NCBI GenBank assembly: GCA_038889235.1
Contig: JAWAHN010000002.1
Location: forward strand, 168,288 to 232,287
DNA length: 64,000 nucleotides
Direction of reading: 5' to 3'
Origin: Candidatus Jordarchaeales archaeon
Lineage (GTDB): Archaea > Asgardarchaeota > Jordiarchaeia > Jordiarchaeales > Freyrarchaeaceae
In this document: positions 17,126-26,470 of the stretch, in pieces
Layout: each line of letters starts with the position of its first letter
How positions within the stretch are numbered: position 1 is the first letter of the stretch
Made by a program: the position numbers and the translations under genes
Notes under the pieces: generated by a model
What the model was told of the DNA's origin: nothing
Database searches by the model: none
What the model saw: only the letters and a program-made list of their open reading frames with translations

Positions 17126-17921
17126 CTTCCCCAAACCTTTCACGTAAAGCTCTGTTAGCTTCTTCCATGAATCTCTTAGCAGCCTCACCCGGCCTCCTCG
17201 CTTCATAAACCGCGCGCCCAACTATTGCATAGTCTGCTCCCGCCCTGAAGACTTCTCCAATGTCCCCTCCCTGCGCAGCAACTCCGGGACTGAATATGAG
17301 CAGTTTGTCCAGCACTGTTTCTCGCACCTCCTTTACCACATTGGTTCTTGTTGCCCCCACTATTACACCGTCAGCTCTCCATTCAACGGCTTTCTCGGCG
17401 AAAAACTTGTAGTATGTTTTTACGCTTCCATCGTCTAAGATTATCTTGCGCCCGTAGTTTTCCTCCGCCCCCTCATGGGACATGTAGACCAGTAGTATAA
17501 CGCCCTTGCCACGTTTTCTAGCTTCGTCAAATAAGCCTTCCAGCCCCCCCTTCCAGCCGGCGAACGGGTTTGCTGTTAAAGCATCGAACCCTGCATCGAA
17601 AAAATGGGATGCAGCCCACCTGTTAGTGTGCTCGACGTCGTTTATTTTACAATCGATTATCGTCGGTAAACCGTAATTCCTCGCAGAATCCAGAATCTCC
17701 TGCAAATAGCCGTATAACCCTAAGGGAAGTAGGAGTTGGAAGTTAATTTTTAAGCCAGCCACGAAACTTTCAACATCGTTTAAAATCATTTTAGCCCTTC
17801 TGCAAAGTTCACGCGCATCCTCTTCACTTTTCACCTTTGTTGAAACATCCAAAGCCAGTACGATTCGGCTTCCCCTCTCTGCAGACGCTTTACCGATCAT
17901 TTTCGAAAAATCGTTATGCAC
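17112..17921 (-). CDS. pyrF: Orotidine 5'-phosphate decarboxylase
   Basis: This 269-residue TIM-barrel enzyme converts OMP to UMP, the last step of pyrimidine synthesis. VLALDV opens the barrel. The catalytic D-x-K-x-x-D array is visible as DCKINDVEHTN. The phosphate-binding C-terminal part has SPGVAAQGGD and AIVGRAVYEA. It is longer than compact archaeal PyrF proteins and resembles the type-2 group. It is followed upstream by a hydrogenase maturation protease on the same strand. Confidence 0.93.
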   Translation of the reverse strand: MHNDFSKMIGKASAERGSRIVLALDVSTKVKSEEDARELCRRAKMILNDVESFVAGLKINFQLLLPLGLYGYLQEILDSARNYGLPTIIDCKINDVEHTNRWAASHFFDAGFDALTANPFAGWKGGLEGLFDEARKRGKGVILLVYMSHEGAEENYGRKIILDDGSVKTYYKFFAEKAVEWRADGVIVGATRTNVVKEVRETVLDKLLIFSPGVAAQGGDIGEVFRAGADYAIVGRAVYEARRPGEAAKRFMEEANRALRERFGEVRYH

Positions 17922-17955
17922 GCTTCACCACCATCCCAGAGGCGTCTTAAACGTC

Positions 17956-18414
17956 TCAGCAGTCATTAACGAGTTTAAGTATGATTTCAATAACTTTTGG
18001 CATCGCCTCTTCAACCTCTCGTGAAAGATTAATGCCTATCTCCCTATAATTCTTCGGCTCCACGCCCACCAAGAACAGTTCAGGTAAAACCTCCATTTCC
18101 CTCGCCACCTTAACCAGCATCTGGATGTCCACGTCGTGTGAAGACGTTAGGCTCTTAACACCACTCTCCTCTAACTCCTTGGCCCTCAATACATATACGT
18201 CGCCCGGTTTTCCTCCCCCAAGGACAGCGTCTATCAGAATAACTTTTTCAGCTTTCTCAAAAAATTCAAGCAAAAACAGCCCCCCAACACCCCCATCAAC
18301 AACTTCAACACAGCTAGGTAAAGTGACCTCCCTCAGTTTATTTACAACGTGAATGCCAACCCCCTCATCGCCAAGAAGATAGTTACCCACACCAATCACG
18401 AAAATCTTACGCAA
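17956..18414 (-). CDS. Hydrogenase maturation endopeptidase (HycI/HyaD family)
   Basis: A nickel-dependent endopeptidase that clips the C-terminus of a NiFe-hydrogenase large subunit once the metal site is assembled. The 152-residue protein has the N-terminal VIGVGNYLLGDEGVG motif with the metal-binding acidic residue, the mid Asp in LIDAVLGGGKPG and the His in SLTSSHDVD. It implies a NiFe hydrogenase elsewhere in the genome, since none is encoded here. I chose the TTG at 18414, four to five bases behind GGGTGA; an upstream TTG overlaps that site. Confidence 0.88.
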   Translation of the reverse strand: MRKIFVIGVGNYLLGDEGVGIHVVNKLREVTLPSCVEVVDGGVGGLFLLEFFEKAEKVILIDAVLGGGKPGDVYVLRAKELEESGVKSLTSSHDVDIQMLVKVAREMEVLPELFLVGVEPKNYREIGINLSREVEEAMPKVIEIILKLVNDC

Positions 18415-18543
18415 AATCTCACCCAAACAGCAAGTTTCACCAGCTCAAAGAAAAATGCCAAAATAAATACCTTAAACCCTAATGAAGGAAGGATCGTAAA
18501 AAGGGTAGGCCAAAAAGATGGTAGGCAGCTAGAGGCAGCTAAC

Positions 18544-19155
18544 TTATTGATTTGACATAACCACTTTTTCGATGAAGTACCTATGTACCCTCGCGTCATC
18601 TGTTAGCTCAGGGTGAAATGCTGTAGCTAACACTTTTTCCTGTTTCACAGCTACAATTTTTCCATTAAAACTACACAGAACTTCGACTCCACTTCCAACC
18701 TCTAGAACTACGGGTGCTCTGATGAATATTCCTCTAAAAACGCCGCCTATAGCTGGTATTTCTAAGTCGACCTCGAAGGAGTCGTTTTGTCTTCCAAAAT
18801 GGTTCCTCTCAACGACAATGTCGAGCACGCCGGCGGTAGGCTGATTGGTTTCCCCTAACACTCTATCTCTCACCTTCCGAGCCAGCACTATCATTCCGGC
18901 GCAAGTTCCAAAAACTGGAAATTCTTCCTTCATCTCTTTCAAATAGTCCATCACGCCTGTATGCTCCATCATTGAGCCTATTACCGTGCTTTCCCCGCCC
19001 GGAATTATAAGTCCATCTACATCCTCTACTTCCCCTCTTTTCTTCACAACTCTGACTTCGCCTTGCAGCCCAGCTTCTTTTAGTGCCTTCCTGGTAATGT
19101 AAACGTGTTCCTCTATTGCTCCCTGAAACCCAAGCACTCCGACGATGGGTCTCAA
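18544..19155 (-). CDS. pdxT: Pyridoxal 5'-phosphate synthase glutaminase subunit
   Basis: The glutaminase half of PLP synthase, which feeds ammonia to PdxS. The 203-residue class I-like amidotransferase shows [24 protein letters not shown], the nucleophile in [11 protein letters not shown] and the His-Glu pair in [10 protein letters not shown]. Its start overlaps the stop of pdxS by four bases, a sign of translational coupling. Confidence 0.96.
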   Translation of the reverse strand: MRPIVGVLGFQGAIEEHVYITRKALKEAGLQGEVRVVKKRGEVEDVDGLIIPGGESTVIGSMMEHTGVMDYLKEMKEEFPVFGTCAGMIVLARKVRDRVLGETNQPTAGVLDIVVERNHFGRQNDSFEVDLEIPAIGGVFRGIFIRAPVVLEVGSGVEVLCSFNGKIVAVKQEKVLATAFHPELTDDARVHRYFIEKVVMSNQ

Positions 19156-20057
19156 GCTTCAGCCCCCCTTTCCTGCATCCTCAACTCAAGCTCCTTGATA
19201 TCCATCCCCATCATAGATTTCTTCTCATCTATCATCCTTTGAGCTTCAGCGACGACTTCCGGGTCATCCCAGAACGTCGTTGCTAAGACTATTGCCTTCG
19301 CCCTCTCCATTGGGTCTTCGGATTTAAAAATTCCTGAACCTACGAATATCCCGTCGCAGCCCAGGGACATCATCAGAGCAGCGTCTGCAGGTGTAGCTAT
19401 CCCTCCCGCGGCAAAATTGACTACCGGAAGTCTCCCAAGTCTTCCAACTTCGTAGACAAGCTGGTAGGAAACCTTAAACTCGCGGGCTAAAGCGACTATC
19501 TCTTGCCAGTCTTCTTCTTCAACTATTGCTTTCACTCTCCTTATTTCATTCCTCATAAGCTTCATATGGCGAACAGCTTCAGCAACATTACCTGTCCCAG
19601 CCTCTCCCTTCGTCCTAATCATCGAGGCGCCTTCCTCTATTCGCCTCAATGCCTCACCTAGGTCTTTTGCCCCATTTACGAAGGGAACCCTGAAATCCCA
19701 CTTCCAAATGTGCCTTTTCTCGTCAGCCGGGGTTAACACTTCAGATTCGTCGATAGCGTCAACGCCCATTTCCTCTAGGACCCTTGCTTCATAGACATGC
19801 CCGATTCTACACTTAGCCATAACCGGTATTGAAACGTGGTCCATTATTTCTTCGATAATTTTTAAGCTTGCAGTCCTGGCAACCCCTCCAGCTTTCCTAA
19901 CATCGTAAGGAAGCTTGTCGAGCGCCATCACGGCCACGGCGCCTGCGTCCTCAGCTATCTGCGCCTGCTCAACATTAGTGACGTCCATTATCACGCCATG
20001 TTTTTGCATTTTCATGAAGCCTCTTCTCACGCACACTGTTCCAACAACGGGATTCAC
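19152..20057 (-). CDS. pdxS: Pyridoxal 5'-phosphate synthase, PdxS subunit
   Basis: The synthase half of the DXP-independent PLP pathway. It condenses ribulose/ribose 5-phosphate, glyceraldehyde 3-phosphate and ammonia. The 301-residue barrel has [19 protein letters not shown], the catalytic lysines in VMAKCRIGH and [14 protein letters not shown], and [10 protein letters not shown] for phosphate binding, all family hallmarks. A minus-strand TATA-like TTTTATATC lies about 60 bases upstream of the ATG. Confidence 0.97.
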   Translation of the reverse strand: MNPVVGTVCVRRGFMKMQKHGVIMDVTNVEQAQIAEDAGAVAVMALDKLPYDVRKAGGVARTASLKIIEEIMDHVSIPVMAKCRIGHVYEARVLEEMGVDAIDESEVLTPADEKRHIWKWDFRVPFVNGAKDLGEALRRIEEGASMIRTKGEAGTGNVAEAVRHMKLMRNEIRRVKAIVEEEDWQEIVALAREFKVSYQLVYEVGRLGRLPVVNFAAGGIATPADAALMMSLGCDGIFVGSGIFKSEDPMERAKAIVLATTFWDDPEVVAEAQRMIDEKKSMMGMDIKELELRMQERGAEA

Positions 20058-20212
20058 GTTCTTACCTCCTAGTATTAAACTTATTTCTTTAGTGAAGTTA
20101 TTTCTTCAATAGAGATATAAAAGTGTTTTCGAACTTAAGAGTAGCATTTTTATCCAGGGTAGCGGAGTATATGTTTCCAACAACCACCATCAACTCAAGG
20201 AAGTGTTAAAGC

Positions 20213-22213
20213 ATGATTCTCTCTTGTGAAAAGCTCTTCGAACCAATAACAATAAAGGGCGTTACATTGCGCAATAGGGTAGTCATGCCAGCAATGCACT
20301 TGGGTTATGCCGAAAACGGATATGTGACGAAGAAACTGATAGATTTCTATGTTGAGAGAGCGAAGAACAAAGTCGGCCTGATAATAGTGGGTGGTTGCTA
20401 CATAAACAAGCACGCGATGGGCGCCCCATCGATGATAGGGATCTCAGACGACCGCTTTATTCCAGGGCTAAAGGAGCTCGCGGAGGCGGTAAAAGCTCAT
20501 GGAGCCAAAATAGCCGCTCAGCTCTATCACTCCGGAAGGTACTCCTTTTCCATGATTATAGGAGACCGAGCCCACGCGCCATCCTCGATAATGTCCAAGC
20601 TGACCCGAGAAATTCCGAAGAGGATGACGCTAGACGAGATCGAAAGAACTATAGAAGATTATGGTGAAGCTGCAAGGAGAGCCAAGGAAGCAGGTTTCGA
20701 TGCTGTTGAAATTCTCTCCTCGGCCGGGTACCTTATAGGCCAGTTCCTTTCCCCTCTGACAAACAGGAGAACAGACAAGTATGGCGGGAATTTAAGACAA
20801 CGGATGAACTTCGCTCTGGAAGTTGTTGAAAGAGTGAGAGAAAAAGTGGGGACAAACTTTCCCATAATATTCAGAGTCGGCGGAGATGACTTCATGGAGG
20901 GAGGCAATGATCTACACGAGATGAAGGTGTTCGCAGCTAAACTTGAAGACGCAGGAGTAGACGTGATAAACGTCACTGGAGGTTGGCACGAAACAACAGT
21001 TCCGCAGCTAACTATGAACGTTCCCCGAGGGGCATACGTGTACCTTGCTGAAAACATTAAGGATGCCGTAGGAATACCGGTGATAGCTTGCAATAGGATA
21101 AATGACCCATTGCTAGCAGAATACATCCTCAGACGCAAAAAAGCCGACCTAGTTGGTATAGCTAGAGGGCTTCTAGCAGACCCCGAGTTTGTAGTAAAAG
21201 CCGCTGAGGGGCGGTTCGATGATATAAGGCCGTGCATTGCTTGCACTCAGGGATGTTTTGACAGCGTCTTCATGCTACAACCTGTAACATGTCTAGTTAA
21301 CCCCGCAGCGGGCAGGGAGAAAGAATTCGAGCTTAAACCTGCAGTTAAGCCAAAGAAAGTTTTAATAGCTGGCGGCGGCCCTGCGGGCATGCAGGCAGCC
21401 ATAATACTGAAGAAGAGGGGTCACGACGTCACAATTTACGAGAAAACGGACAAGTTAGGCGGCCAATTAATACTGGCAAGTGCACCGAAGGAGCGAAGCG
21501 AGTTCAAAGCCTTCATAAACTATCTCCGTAGACAGGTCGAAAAACTCGGAATAAAGGTGGTTTTTGGAACGGAGGTTACCCCTGAACTTGTTGAAAGGGA
21601 AAAGCCGGACGTCGTAATAGTGGCGACTGGGGCTAGACCTATAAAGCCAAAGATCCCTGGAATAGATAAGAAAAACGTGGTGTACGCTCACGACGTGCTT
21701 GCTGGAAAAGTTTTCGTCGGAGAGAAAGTAGTCATAGTTGGCGGCGGGGGCGTTGGATGCGAAACAGCCCTTTACTTAACGGATGAAGGGTCAATAGATC
21801 CAGAGACTATGATTTTCCTCCTAGAGCGAAGGGCTCTGTCGTTTGAGAGGGCGCTAAAACTCCTGAGAAAGAGCAGGGACGTGGTTATCGTCGAAATGAC
21901 GGATAGAATAGCGAGAGACGTAGGTCTAACGACAAGGTGGACAATTAGGCAAAGCTTGGAGCTGAGAAAAGTGAGAATCGTAACTAATGCTAGAGTGGAT
22001 GAAATAACCGATGAAGGCGTAATTGTCAACAACGGAGAACAGTTCTTTGAAGCCGACACCGTGGTGATAGCTGTTGGATCAGAGCCAAACAACGAGCTTG
22101 TTAAACAACTTGAAGGAAAAGTAGCCGAGTTATATGCTGTAGGCGACTGCGTAAACCCCAGGAAAGCGCTTGAAGCGATACGTGAAGCTACAGAAGTCGC
22201 CATGAAAATATGA
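20213..22213 (+). CDS. NADH:flavin oxidoreductase / 2,4-dienoyl-CoA reductase-like
   Basis: A 666-residue enzyme of the FadH/old-yellow-enzyme type. An N-terminal FMN barrel (1-330) includes RNRVVMPAMH and AAQLYHSGR. A 4Fe-4S cluster motif follows, CIACTQGCFDSVF with a further Cys eleven residues on. The C-terminal FAD/NAD part has two Rossmann motifs, IAGGGPAGMQAA and IVGGGGVGCETA. Such enzymes reduce enoyl or dienoyl-CoA esters or other unsaturated carbonyls by passing electrons NADH-FAD-FeS-FMN. The substrate is not fixed by sequence. It pairs well with the acyl-CoA dehydrogenase elsewhere in this window. Confidence 0.92.
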   Translation: MILSCEKLFEPITIKGVTLRNRVVMPAMHLGYAENGYVTKKLIDFYVERAKNKVGLIIVGGCYINKHAMGAPSMIGISDDRFIPGLKELAEAVKAHGAKIAAQLYHSGRYSFSMIIGDRAHAPSSIMSKLTREIPKRMTLDEIERTIEDYGEAARRAKEAGFDAVEILSSAGYLIGQFLSPLTNRRTDKYGGNLRQRMNFALEVVERVREKVGTNFPIIFRVGGDDFMEGGNDLHEMKVFAAKLEDAGVDVINVTGGWHETTVPQLTMNVPRGAYVYLAENIKDAVGIPVIACNRINDPLLAEYILRRKKADLVGIARGLLADPEFVVKAAEGRFDDIRPCIACTQGCFDSVFMLQPVTCLVNPAAGREKEFELKPAVKPKKVLIAGGGPAGMQAAIILKKRGHDVTIYEKTDKLGGQLILASAPKERSEFKAFINYLRRQVEKLGIKVVFGTEVTPELVEREKPDVVIVATGARPIKPKIPGIDKKNVVYAHDVLAGKVFVGEKVVIVGGGGVGCETALYLTDEGSIDPETMIFLLERRALSFERALKLLRKSRDVVIVEMTDRIARDVGLTTRWTIRQSLELRKVRIVTNARVDEITDEGVIVNNGEQFFEADTVVIAVGSEPNNELVKQLEGKVAELYAVGDCVNPRKALEAIREATEVAMKI

Positions 22214-22372
22214 ACCAACCTTCCCCCCCAAATTTCTCTCTTCCAAACCCGGATTGTATGGTGAAGCAAATTAAGAGAGAAAAAATTAAAATTTGAAGCG
22301 ATACTTTTTCATTAACAATGCCCGCTTTGAAAAAAGTCTCAAACTTACGTCAATCGCGAGGAGGTTAATGAA

Positions 22373-23452
22373 TTGGGGAAAATTAAAGTAGCCATCGCAG
22401 GTCTTGGAAACTGCGCATCTGCATTAATCCAGGGTGTATACTATTATAGAAATGCGAAGAAGGGAGACAAGATTCCCGGGCTAATGCACGTTGATTTTGG
22501 AGGGTATTACCCCCGAGACATAGAGTTTGTTTGCGCTTTTGACGTCAACAAAAACAAGATTGGGCGAGACATTAGTGAAGCCATATTCGCTGAGCCGAAT
22601 TGCGTCGCGAAGTTTGCTGATGTTCCAAAATTGGGCGTAGAAGTGCTTCCCGGACCAATATCTGATGGTGTCGCCCCCCACATGAAGGATGCCTTTTACA
22701 CTTACGATCCAAACGAACTAGAAGCTGTTGACGTCGCATCAGCCCTCCAAGATTCTGGAGCCGAAATGTTGGTGAACTTCATTCCCGTCGGCAGCTACGA
22801 AGCAACTAGAATATATGCACAGGCGGCAATAGACGCAGGATGCGCCTTCGTAAACTGCATCCCCGAGTTTATAGCATCGGACCCCGAGTGGGCTAACAAG
22901 TTCGAGAGAGCAGGGTTACCCGTGGCTGGAGACGATATAAAGAGCCAGGTGGGAGCAACTATACTCCACAGAACCCTCGTAGATCTTCTCGTAAGTAGAG
23001 GTGTGAAAATAGAAAGCTCCTATCAGCTAAACATAGGAGGAGACACGGACTTCCTGAACATGACTGTTGAAGAAAGACTGAAAGCCAAACGCATAAGCAA
23101 GACTGAAGCTGTTACAAGTCTTGTACCCTACGACTTCCCGGTGAGGATAGGCCCATCTGACTACGTCCCCTTCCTTGGAGATAAGAAAGTGTGCTACATA
23201 CGAATTGAAGGTAAGAAATTCGGGGACGCACCTATAACAATTGACGTTAAACTGGTTGTTGAAGACTCACCAAACAGCGCAGGAGTAGTCATAGACGTTA
23301 TCCGTGCAGTCAAACTTGCACTGGACCGAGGAATATCAGGACCCCTAATAAGCATATCATCTTATGCCTTCAAGCATCCACCAGTGCAAGTTCCTGACCA
23401 TATAGCCCGCCAGTGGGTTGAAGAATTCATAGAAGGAAAGAGGGAGCGCTAA
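22373..23452 (+). CDS. ino1: Myo-inositol-1-phosphate synthase
   Basis: This enzyme converts glucose 6-phosphate to L-myo-inositol 1-phosphate, the precursor of archaeal inositol phospholipids and of compatible solutes. The 359-residue protein has the NAD motif AIAGLGNCASALIQG, NFIPVGSYEAT, and the conserved active-site block GDDIKSQVGATILHR followed by LNIGGDTDFLN. The TTG start follows GAGGAGGTTAATGAA. A divergent PAP2-family phosphatase elsewhere in the window could serve lipid metabolism, but no direct link is seen. Confidence 0.96.
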   Translation: MGKIKVAIAGLGNCASALIQGVYYYRNAKKGDKIPGLMHVDFGGYYPRDIEFVCAFDVNKNKIGRDISEAIFAEPNCVAKFADVPKLGVEVLPGPISDGVAPHMKDAFYTYDPNELEAVDVASALQDSGAEMLVNFIPVGSYEATRIYAQAAIDAGCAFVNCIPEFIASDPEWANKFERAGLPVAGDDIKSQVGATILHRTLVDLLVSRGVKIESSYQLNIGGDTDFLNMTVEERLKAKRISKTEAVTSLVPYDFPVRIGPSDYVPFLGDKKVCYIRIEGKKFGDAPITIDVKLVVEDSPNSAGVVIDVIRAVKLALDRGISGPLISISSYAFKHPPVQVPDHIARQWVEEFIEGKRER

Positions 23453-23465
23453 AACAGATTTTTGT

Positions 23466-24638
23466 TCAAGTCTCAGATTGCCCAAGCCTATTGTAAACTG
23501 ATTTAACTATTTCCCTAAGTTTTTCCATACATTGTCCTGGGGTAGGGGCAGTAACCTGAACGCTGCACACAGGTGTCCCAGCTCCTACAACCTCCCCCGG
23601 CCTTGTTATATCGTAGAGGAATGGTATGTCCCTCAGGTCTGGGACTACCGCTTCTCCCTTAGAGTAGACAACCCCTTTCGCTGCGAACCCCTTTACTTCA
23701 ATCCTTCCCGGAAGTTTTCCGTAAAATGCATCAATGTGTTTTTCAACAATATTTAACCCAGTTACCATGGTTACACACTCAATCGTCCCCTGAAACCTGG
23801 GATTAACCTCTATGAATACTGGTTCTCCACCCCTTAGTACAAAATCAACACCATTAGAACCCACAAGCCCCAAGAACTCGCATATCTTCTCAGCTACTTT
23901 AGCTACGCTTTTACGGGTCCTTTCCGACTCGTGAGGAACTATATTCCCACAATAGAGGAATTCTCTACCCCCAAGCCAAGGGACCCCCACCAGCTGCCTA
24001 TTCACCGTCAAAGTAACAGCTCTCCTACCATCACATAGCACAGATGCACTTAGATCTTCTCCCTTAACACGCTCTTGAACAAGCACTCTTCCCGCTCCCG
24101 CACAGCGCTCGAAGAGTAACTCTACTTCCTCCTTGCTTCGAGCCAAGTGCACCCCAAGTCCCCCTCCCCCCGCTTCCCTCCTCACGACGACAGGGAAGCC
24201 CAACTCTCGAGCAGCAGCAACAGCCTCACGCCGGTCCTTCACAACATGTGTTTCTGGAACTTTAACCCCTCTCTTTTTCAACTCCTCGTAAAGCTCAATC
24301 TTCAATCTGGCCCTTTTGACCCTTAAAGGGTCATTTCCAATTATCGGTGCAATGCTTCCTATTTTTTCTAAGCAATCCCACCTGTCGTCCAACCCGCTTC
24401 CTATGAGGACACCATCAACGTGATGCTTTTGAGCCATAGATTGAACTAACTCTACGGCGACGTCGGCAAAGCTGGCATGTGCGCCGGCGTAATCCCTGAT
24501 TACGACGATATCGTCAACCCACTTGTAAATGTCAATGTCCCCCCAATAATCTATAGCAAAGACACGAAACCCACACATTTTCGCTTGGGCCGCTATAGGC
24601 CTTGCATTAAAACCAACGACAAGCAACTTCTCCATCAT
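23466..24638 (-). CDS. ATP-grasp carboligase (COG2232-like)
   Basis: A 390-residue ATP-grasp enzyme. The N-terminus VVGFNARPIAAQAKMCGFRVFAIDYWGD, read in two parts, is typical of an archaeal group of predicted carboxylate-amine ligases related to biotin carboxylase. The ATP-grasp core has FPVVVRREAGGGGLGVH, VQERVKGEDLSAS and the metal-binding FIEVNPRFQGTIE. The reaction should be ATP-driven joining of a carboxylate to an amine or thiol; the substrates are unknown. It converges with the inositol-phosphate synthase gene, 13 bases apart. Confidence 0.85.
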   Translation of the reverse strand: MMEKLLVVGFNARPIAAQAKMCGFRVFAIDYWGDIDIYKWVDDIVVIRDYAGAHASFADVAVELVQSMAQKHHVDGVLIGSGLDDRWDCLEKIGSIAPIIGNDPLRVKRARLKIELYEELKKRGVKVPETHVVKDRREAVAAARELGFPVVVRREAGGGGLGVHLARSKEEVELLFERCAGAGRVLVQERVKGEDLSASVLCDGRRAVTLTVNRQLVGVPWLGGREFLYCGNIVPHESERTRKSVAKVAEKICEFLGLVGSNGVDFVLRGGEPVFIEVNPRFQGTIECVTMVTGLNIVEKHIDAFYGKLPGRIEVKGFAAKGVVYSKGEAVVPDLRDIPFLYDITRPGEVVGAGTPVCSVQVTAPTPGQCMEKLREIVKSVYNRLGQSET

Positions 24639-24693
24639 AAAACCCTACAATAGATCGCTTCTACTCAATCAAAACACTACCGCATAAAAGAAT

Positions 24694-24844
24694 TTATCCT
24701 CCTTTCACACAGCCCTCCCCACGGCATGTCTTTCTCGAAAGATAATCAAGGATATGTTCCTCTCCCCCCAGCCATTCCTCCAAGTTCTCGGAAACCCGGA
24801 GTGCCTTTTTCACATGTTCTCAGCAAACTTACCTCGTCACCCAT
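24694..24844 (-). pseudogene. Possible small ORF broken by one base in an A-run
   Basis: On the minus strand, ATG at 24844 (or TTG at 24826, after GAGGT) opens a frame that reads MGDEVSLLRTCEK. In the +1 frame after a five-A run (24806-24810) it continues as ALRVSENLEEWLGGEEHI and ends at TAA. Joined, the product would be about 49 residues, helical, with three Cys. A TATTTTTTAA box and AAAGGTGAT lie upstream. Either a sequencing indel or a decayed gene would explain this; it could also be chance. Confidence 0.3.
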
Positions 24845-24915
24845 CACCTTTCAACGCTTCAAAAAGGGTTAAAAAATACCTCTAACTGTTTCCTCCAAAT
24901 TATTAGGTGGTTTGC

Positions 24916-25641
24916 TTGGAGATAGTGTTCTTAGGTACCGCTGCAAGCATTCCAACCCCCACGAGAAGCTTACCATCTATCTTGATAGATGAAGAGATGC
25001 TAGTGGACTGCGGAGAAGGAACCGCACAAAAACTCCTCTCAACAAAGCTACTAGACTCCGTTAAGCGCTTAATAATAACCCACAGCCACCTGGATCACTC
25101 AGGCGGGATAGCCACTCTAATTTGGACCATGTGGCTTCATGGGAGGAAAGAACTCCTGCTCATTAGCGGTCCAAGTTACATTGAAGACCTAGTTTCCTCT
25201 CTTTTGAAGAAATTCGGAACCCCACTAGATAAATTGACCTTCAATATCAGCTATCCAGAACGTTTCACAGACATACAATTTGCTCCCGTAGACCATCACC
25301 CTGAAACATTCGCCTTAAGAGTTGAGAAAAGAAACATCAAGGTGTGTTACTCAAGCGACACAGCCCCTTGCAGTTCACTAGTTCGCCTAGCTCACCGCTG
25401 TGACCTGTTAATCCACGAAGCCTCATTTCTAGACGAGGAAAAACAACTCGCACACGCACTTAAACACAGTACAGCCGGCGACGCCGGCAGAGTGGCGCAA
25501 GAAGCAGAAGCTAAAAGGCTTGTACTTTTCCATTGGCCTTGGAAATTAGAGGGAAGAGAGCACCTTTTAGTGGAAGAAGCCGAACAGTTTTTCCACGGAG
25601 AAGTTATACTTGCACGAGATCTAGAATCTCTCTCATTATAA
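24916..25641 (+). CDS. rnz: Ribonuclease Z-like metallo-beta-lactamase protein
   Basis: A 241-residue MBL-fold protein resembling RNase Z, the endonuclease that trims tRNA 3' ends. It opens with VFLGTAASIPTPTRSLPSILI, typical of the ELAC/RNase Z group. Metal ligands are THSHLDHSGG, the SSDTAP Asp and a C-terminal His in LFHWPW; the HEASF segment is the usual RNase Z Glu/His patch. It is shorter than many RNase Z proteins and lacks a clear exosite, so a related nuclease or hydrolase is possible. The TTG start follows AGGTGG by five bases. Confidence 0.78.
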   Translation: MEIVFLGTAASIPTPTRSLPSILIDEEMLVDCGEGTAQKLLSTKLLDSVKRLIITHSHLDHSGGIATLIWTMWLHGRKELLLISGPSYIEDLVSSLLKKFGTPLDKLTFNISYPERFTDIQFAPVDHHPETFALRVEKRNIKVCYSSDTAPCSSLVRLAHRCDLLIHEASFLDEEKQLAHALKHSTAGDAGRVAQEAEAKRLVLFHWPWKLEGREHLLVEEAEQFFHGEVILARDLESLSL

Positions 25642-25773
25642 CAATTTCTATGGGTAATTACGACCTATAAAAAATTTTAAATATTCCCTCACATCCTTCA
25701 GCACTAAGGCACATACTTCCAATCATTCTCTTCACGTACGTATATCAAAATGAAGGGGGGGATCATAAAATCG

Positions 25774-25788
25774 TTGTAATTTTTACAA
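25774..25788. promoter_or_regulatory. Perfect palindrome, candidate Lrp operator
   Basis: The sequence TTGTAATTTTTACAA is a perfect 6-3-6 inverted repeat in the roughly 300-base AT-rich gap before the Lrp gene, about 150 bases upstream of its start. Lrp/AsnC proteins bind AT-rich palindromes of this size and often control themselves. That this is the site is inference. Nothing else in the 25642-25940 gap was recognised apart from AT-rich promoter-like sequence. Confidence 0.45.
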
Positions 25789-25940
25789 TATTACCGACAA
25801 GAAATTACTATATTCGCAATAATGGGCGTGATTTTATCAGAAAAAATTAATAAGAAAAAGCTTAAGATGATGAATGAAATCGCGCTCATCGTTACTACTA
25901 CAATTAAAGACAACGCGTATTAAGGAGGAATAATCGAAAT

Positions 25941-26426
25941 TTGAAAAGAAGTAGGGTGAAGTTAGATCAGCTGGATAAGAAAATACTCGAGGCAATGTGT
26001 AAGGATGCGCGCAAACCTCTCAGGAAGGTAGCTGAGGAACTTGGCGTATCTGAACCGACACTGTACAGTAGAGTTAGAAGTTTACAGCGGAAGGGTATCA
26101 TCAGGCAGTTTACAGTAAAACTAGACATGGAAATGTTGGGATACGTGACTAACGGCTTTGTTTTAATCAATGTTGACCCGGCAAAAGAAGAAAAAATCGT
26201 GCAGTTTCTAGCTGAAATACCGGAAATCGTGGAAATCCACAGACTCCTAGGCGAAAACGACATCATGGTGAAAATAGTTTGCAAAGACGTGTCTGAAATG
26301 CGCAAGCTTCTGCTCGAAAAAATAAGGGAGCTTGATGGCGTAGAGCTCGTTAAAGGCTTCCTCTGCATAAAAACTGATAAAGACTCGTATAACGACTTAA
26401 TCTCAAAGTTCAAGAAAGAGCAATAA
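25941..26426 (+). CDS. Lrp/AsnC family transcriptional regulator
   Basis: A full-length 161-residue Lrp regulator. The N-terminal winged helix reads LDQLDKKILEAMCKDARKP, then EELGVSEPTLYSRVRSL. The RAM effector domain follows with IRQFTVKLDMEMLGY and EIHRLLGENDIMVKI. Such proteins sense amino acids or related metabolites. The TTG start lies after AAGGAGGA at a rather long 12-13 base spacing. The gene downstream begins 45 bases after its stop and is probably in the same transcript. Confidence 0.93.
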   Translation: MKRSRVKLDQLDKKILEAMCKDARKPLRKVAEELGVSEPTLYSRVRSLQRKGIIRQFTVKLDMEMLGYVTNGFVLINVDPAKEEKIVQFLAEIPEIVEIHRLLGENDIMVKIVCKDVSEMRKLLLEKIRELDGVELVKGFLCIKTDKDSYNDLISKFKKEQ

Positions 26427-26470
26427 TAAGATTGCTGTAACAATAAAAGGTTTGGAAGGAGGGTCTTCTT

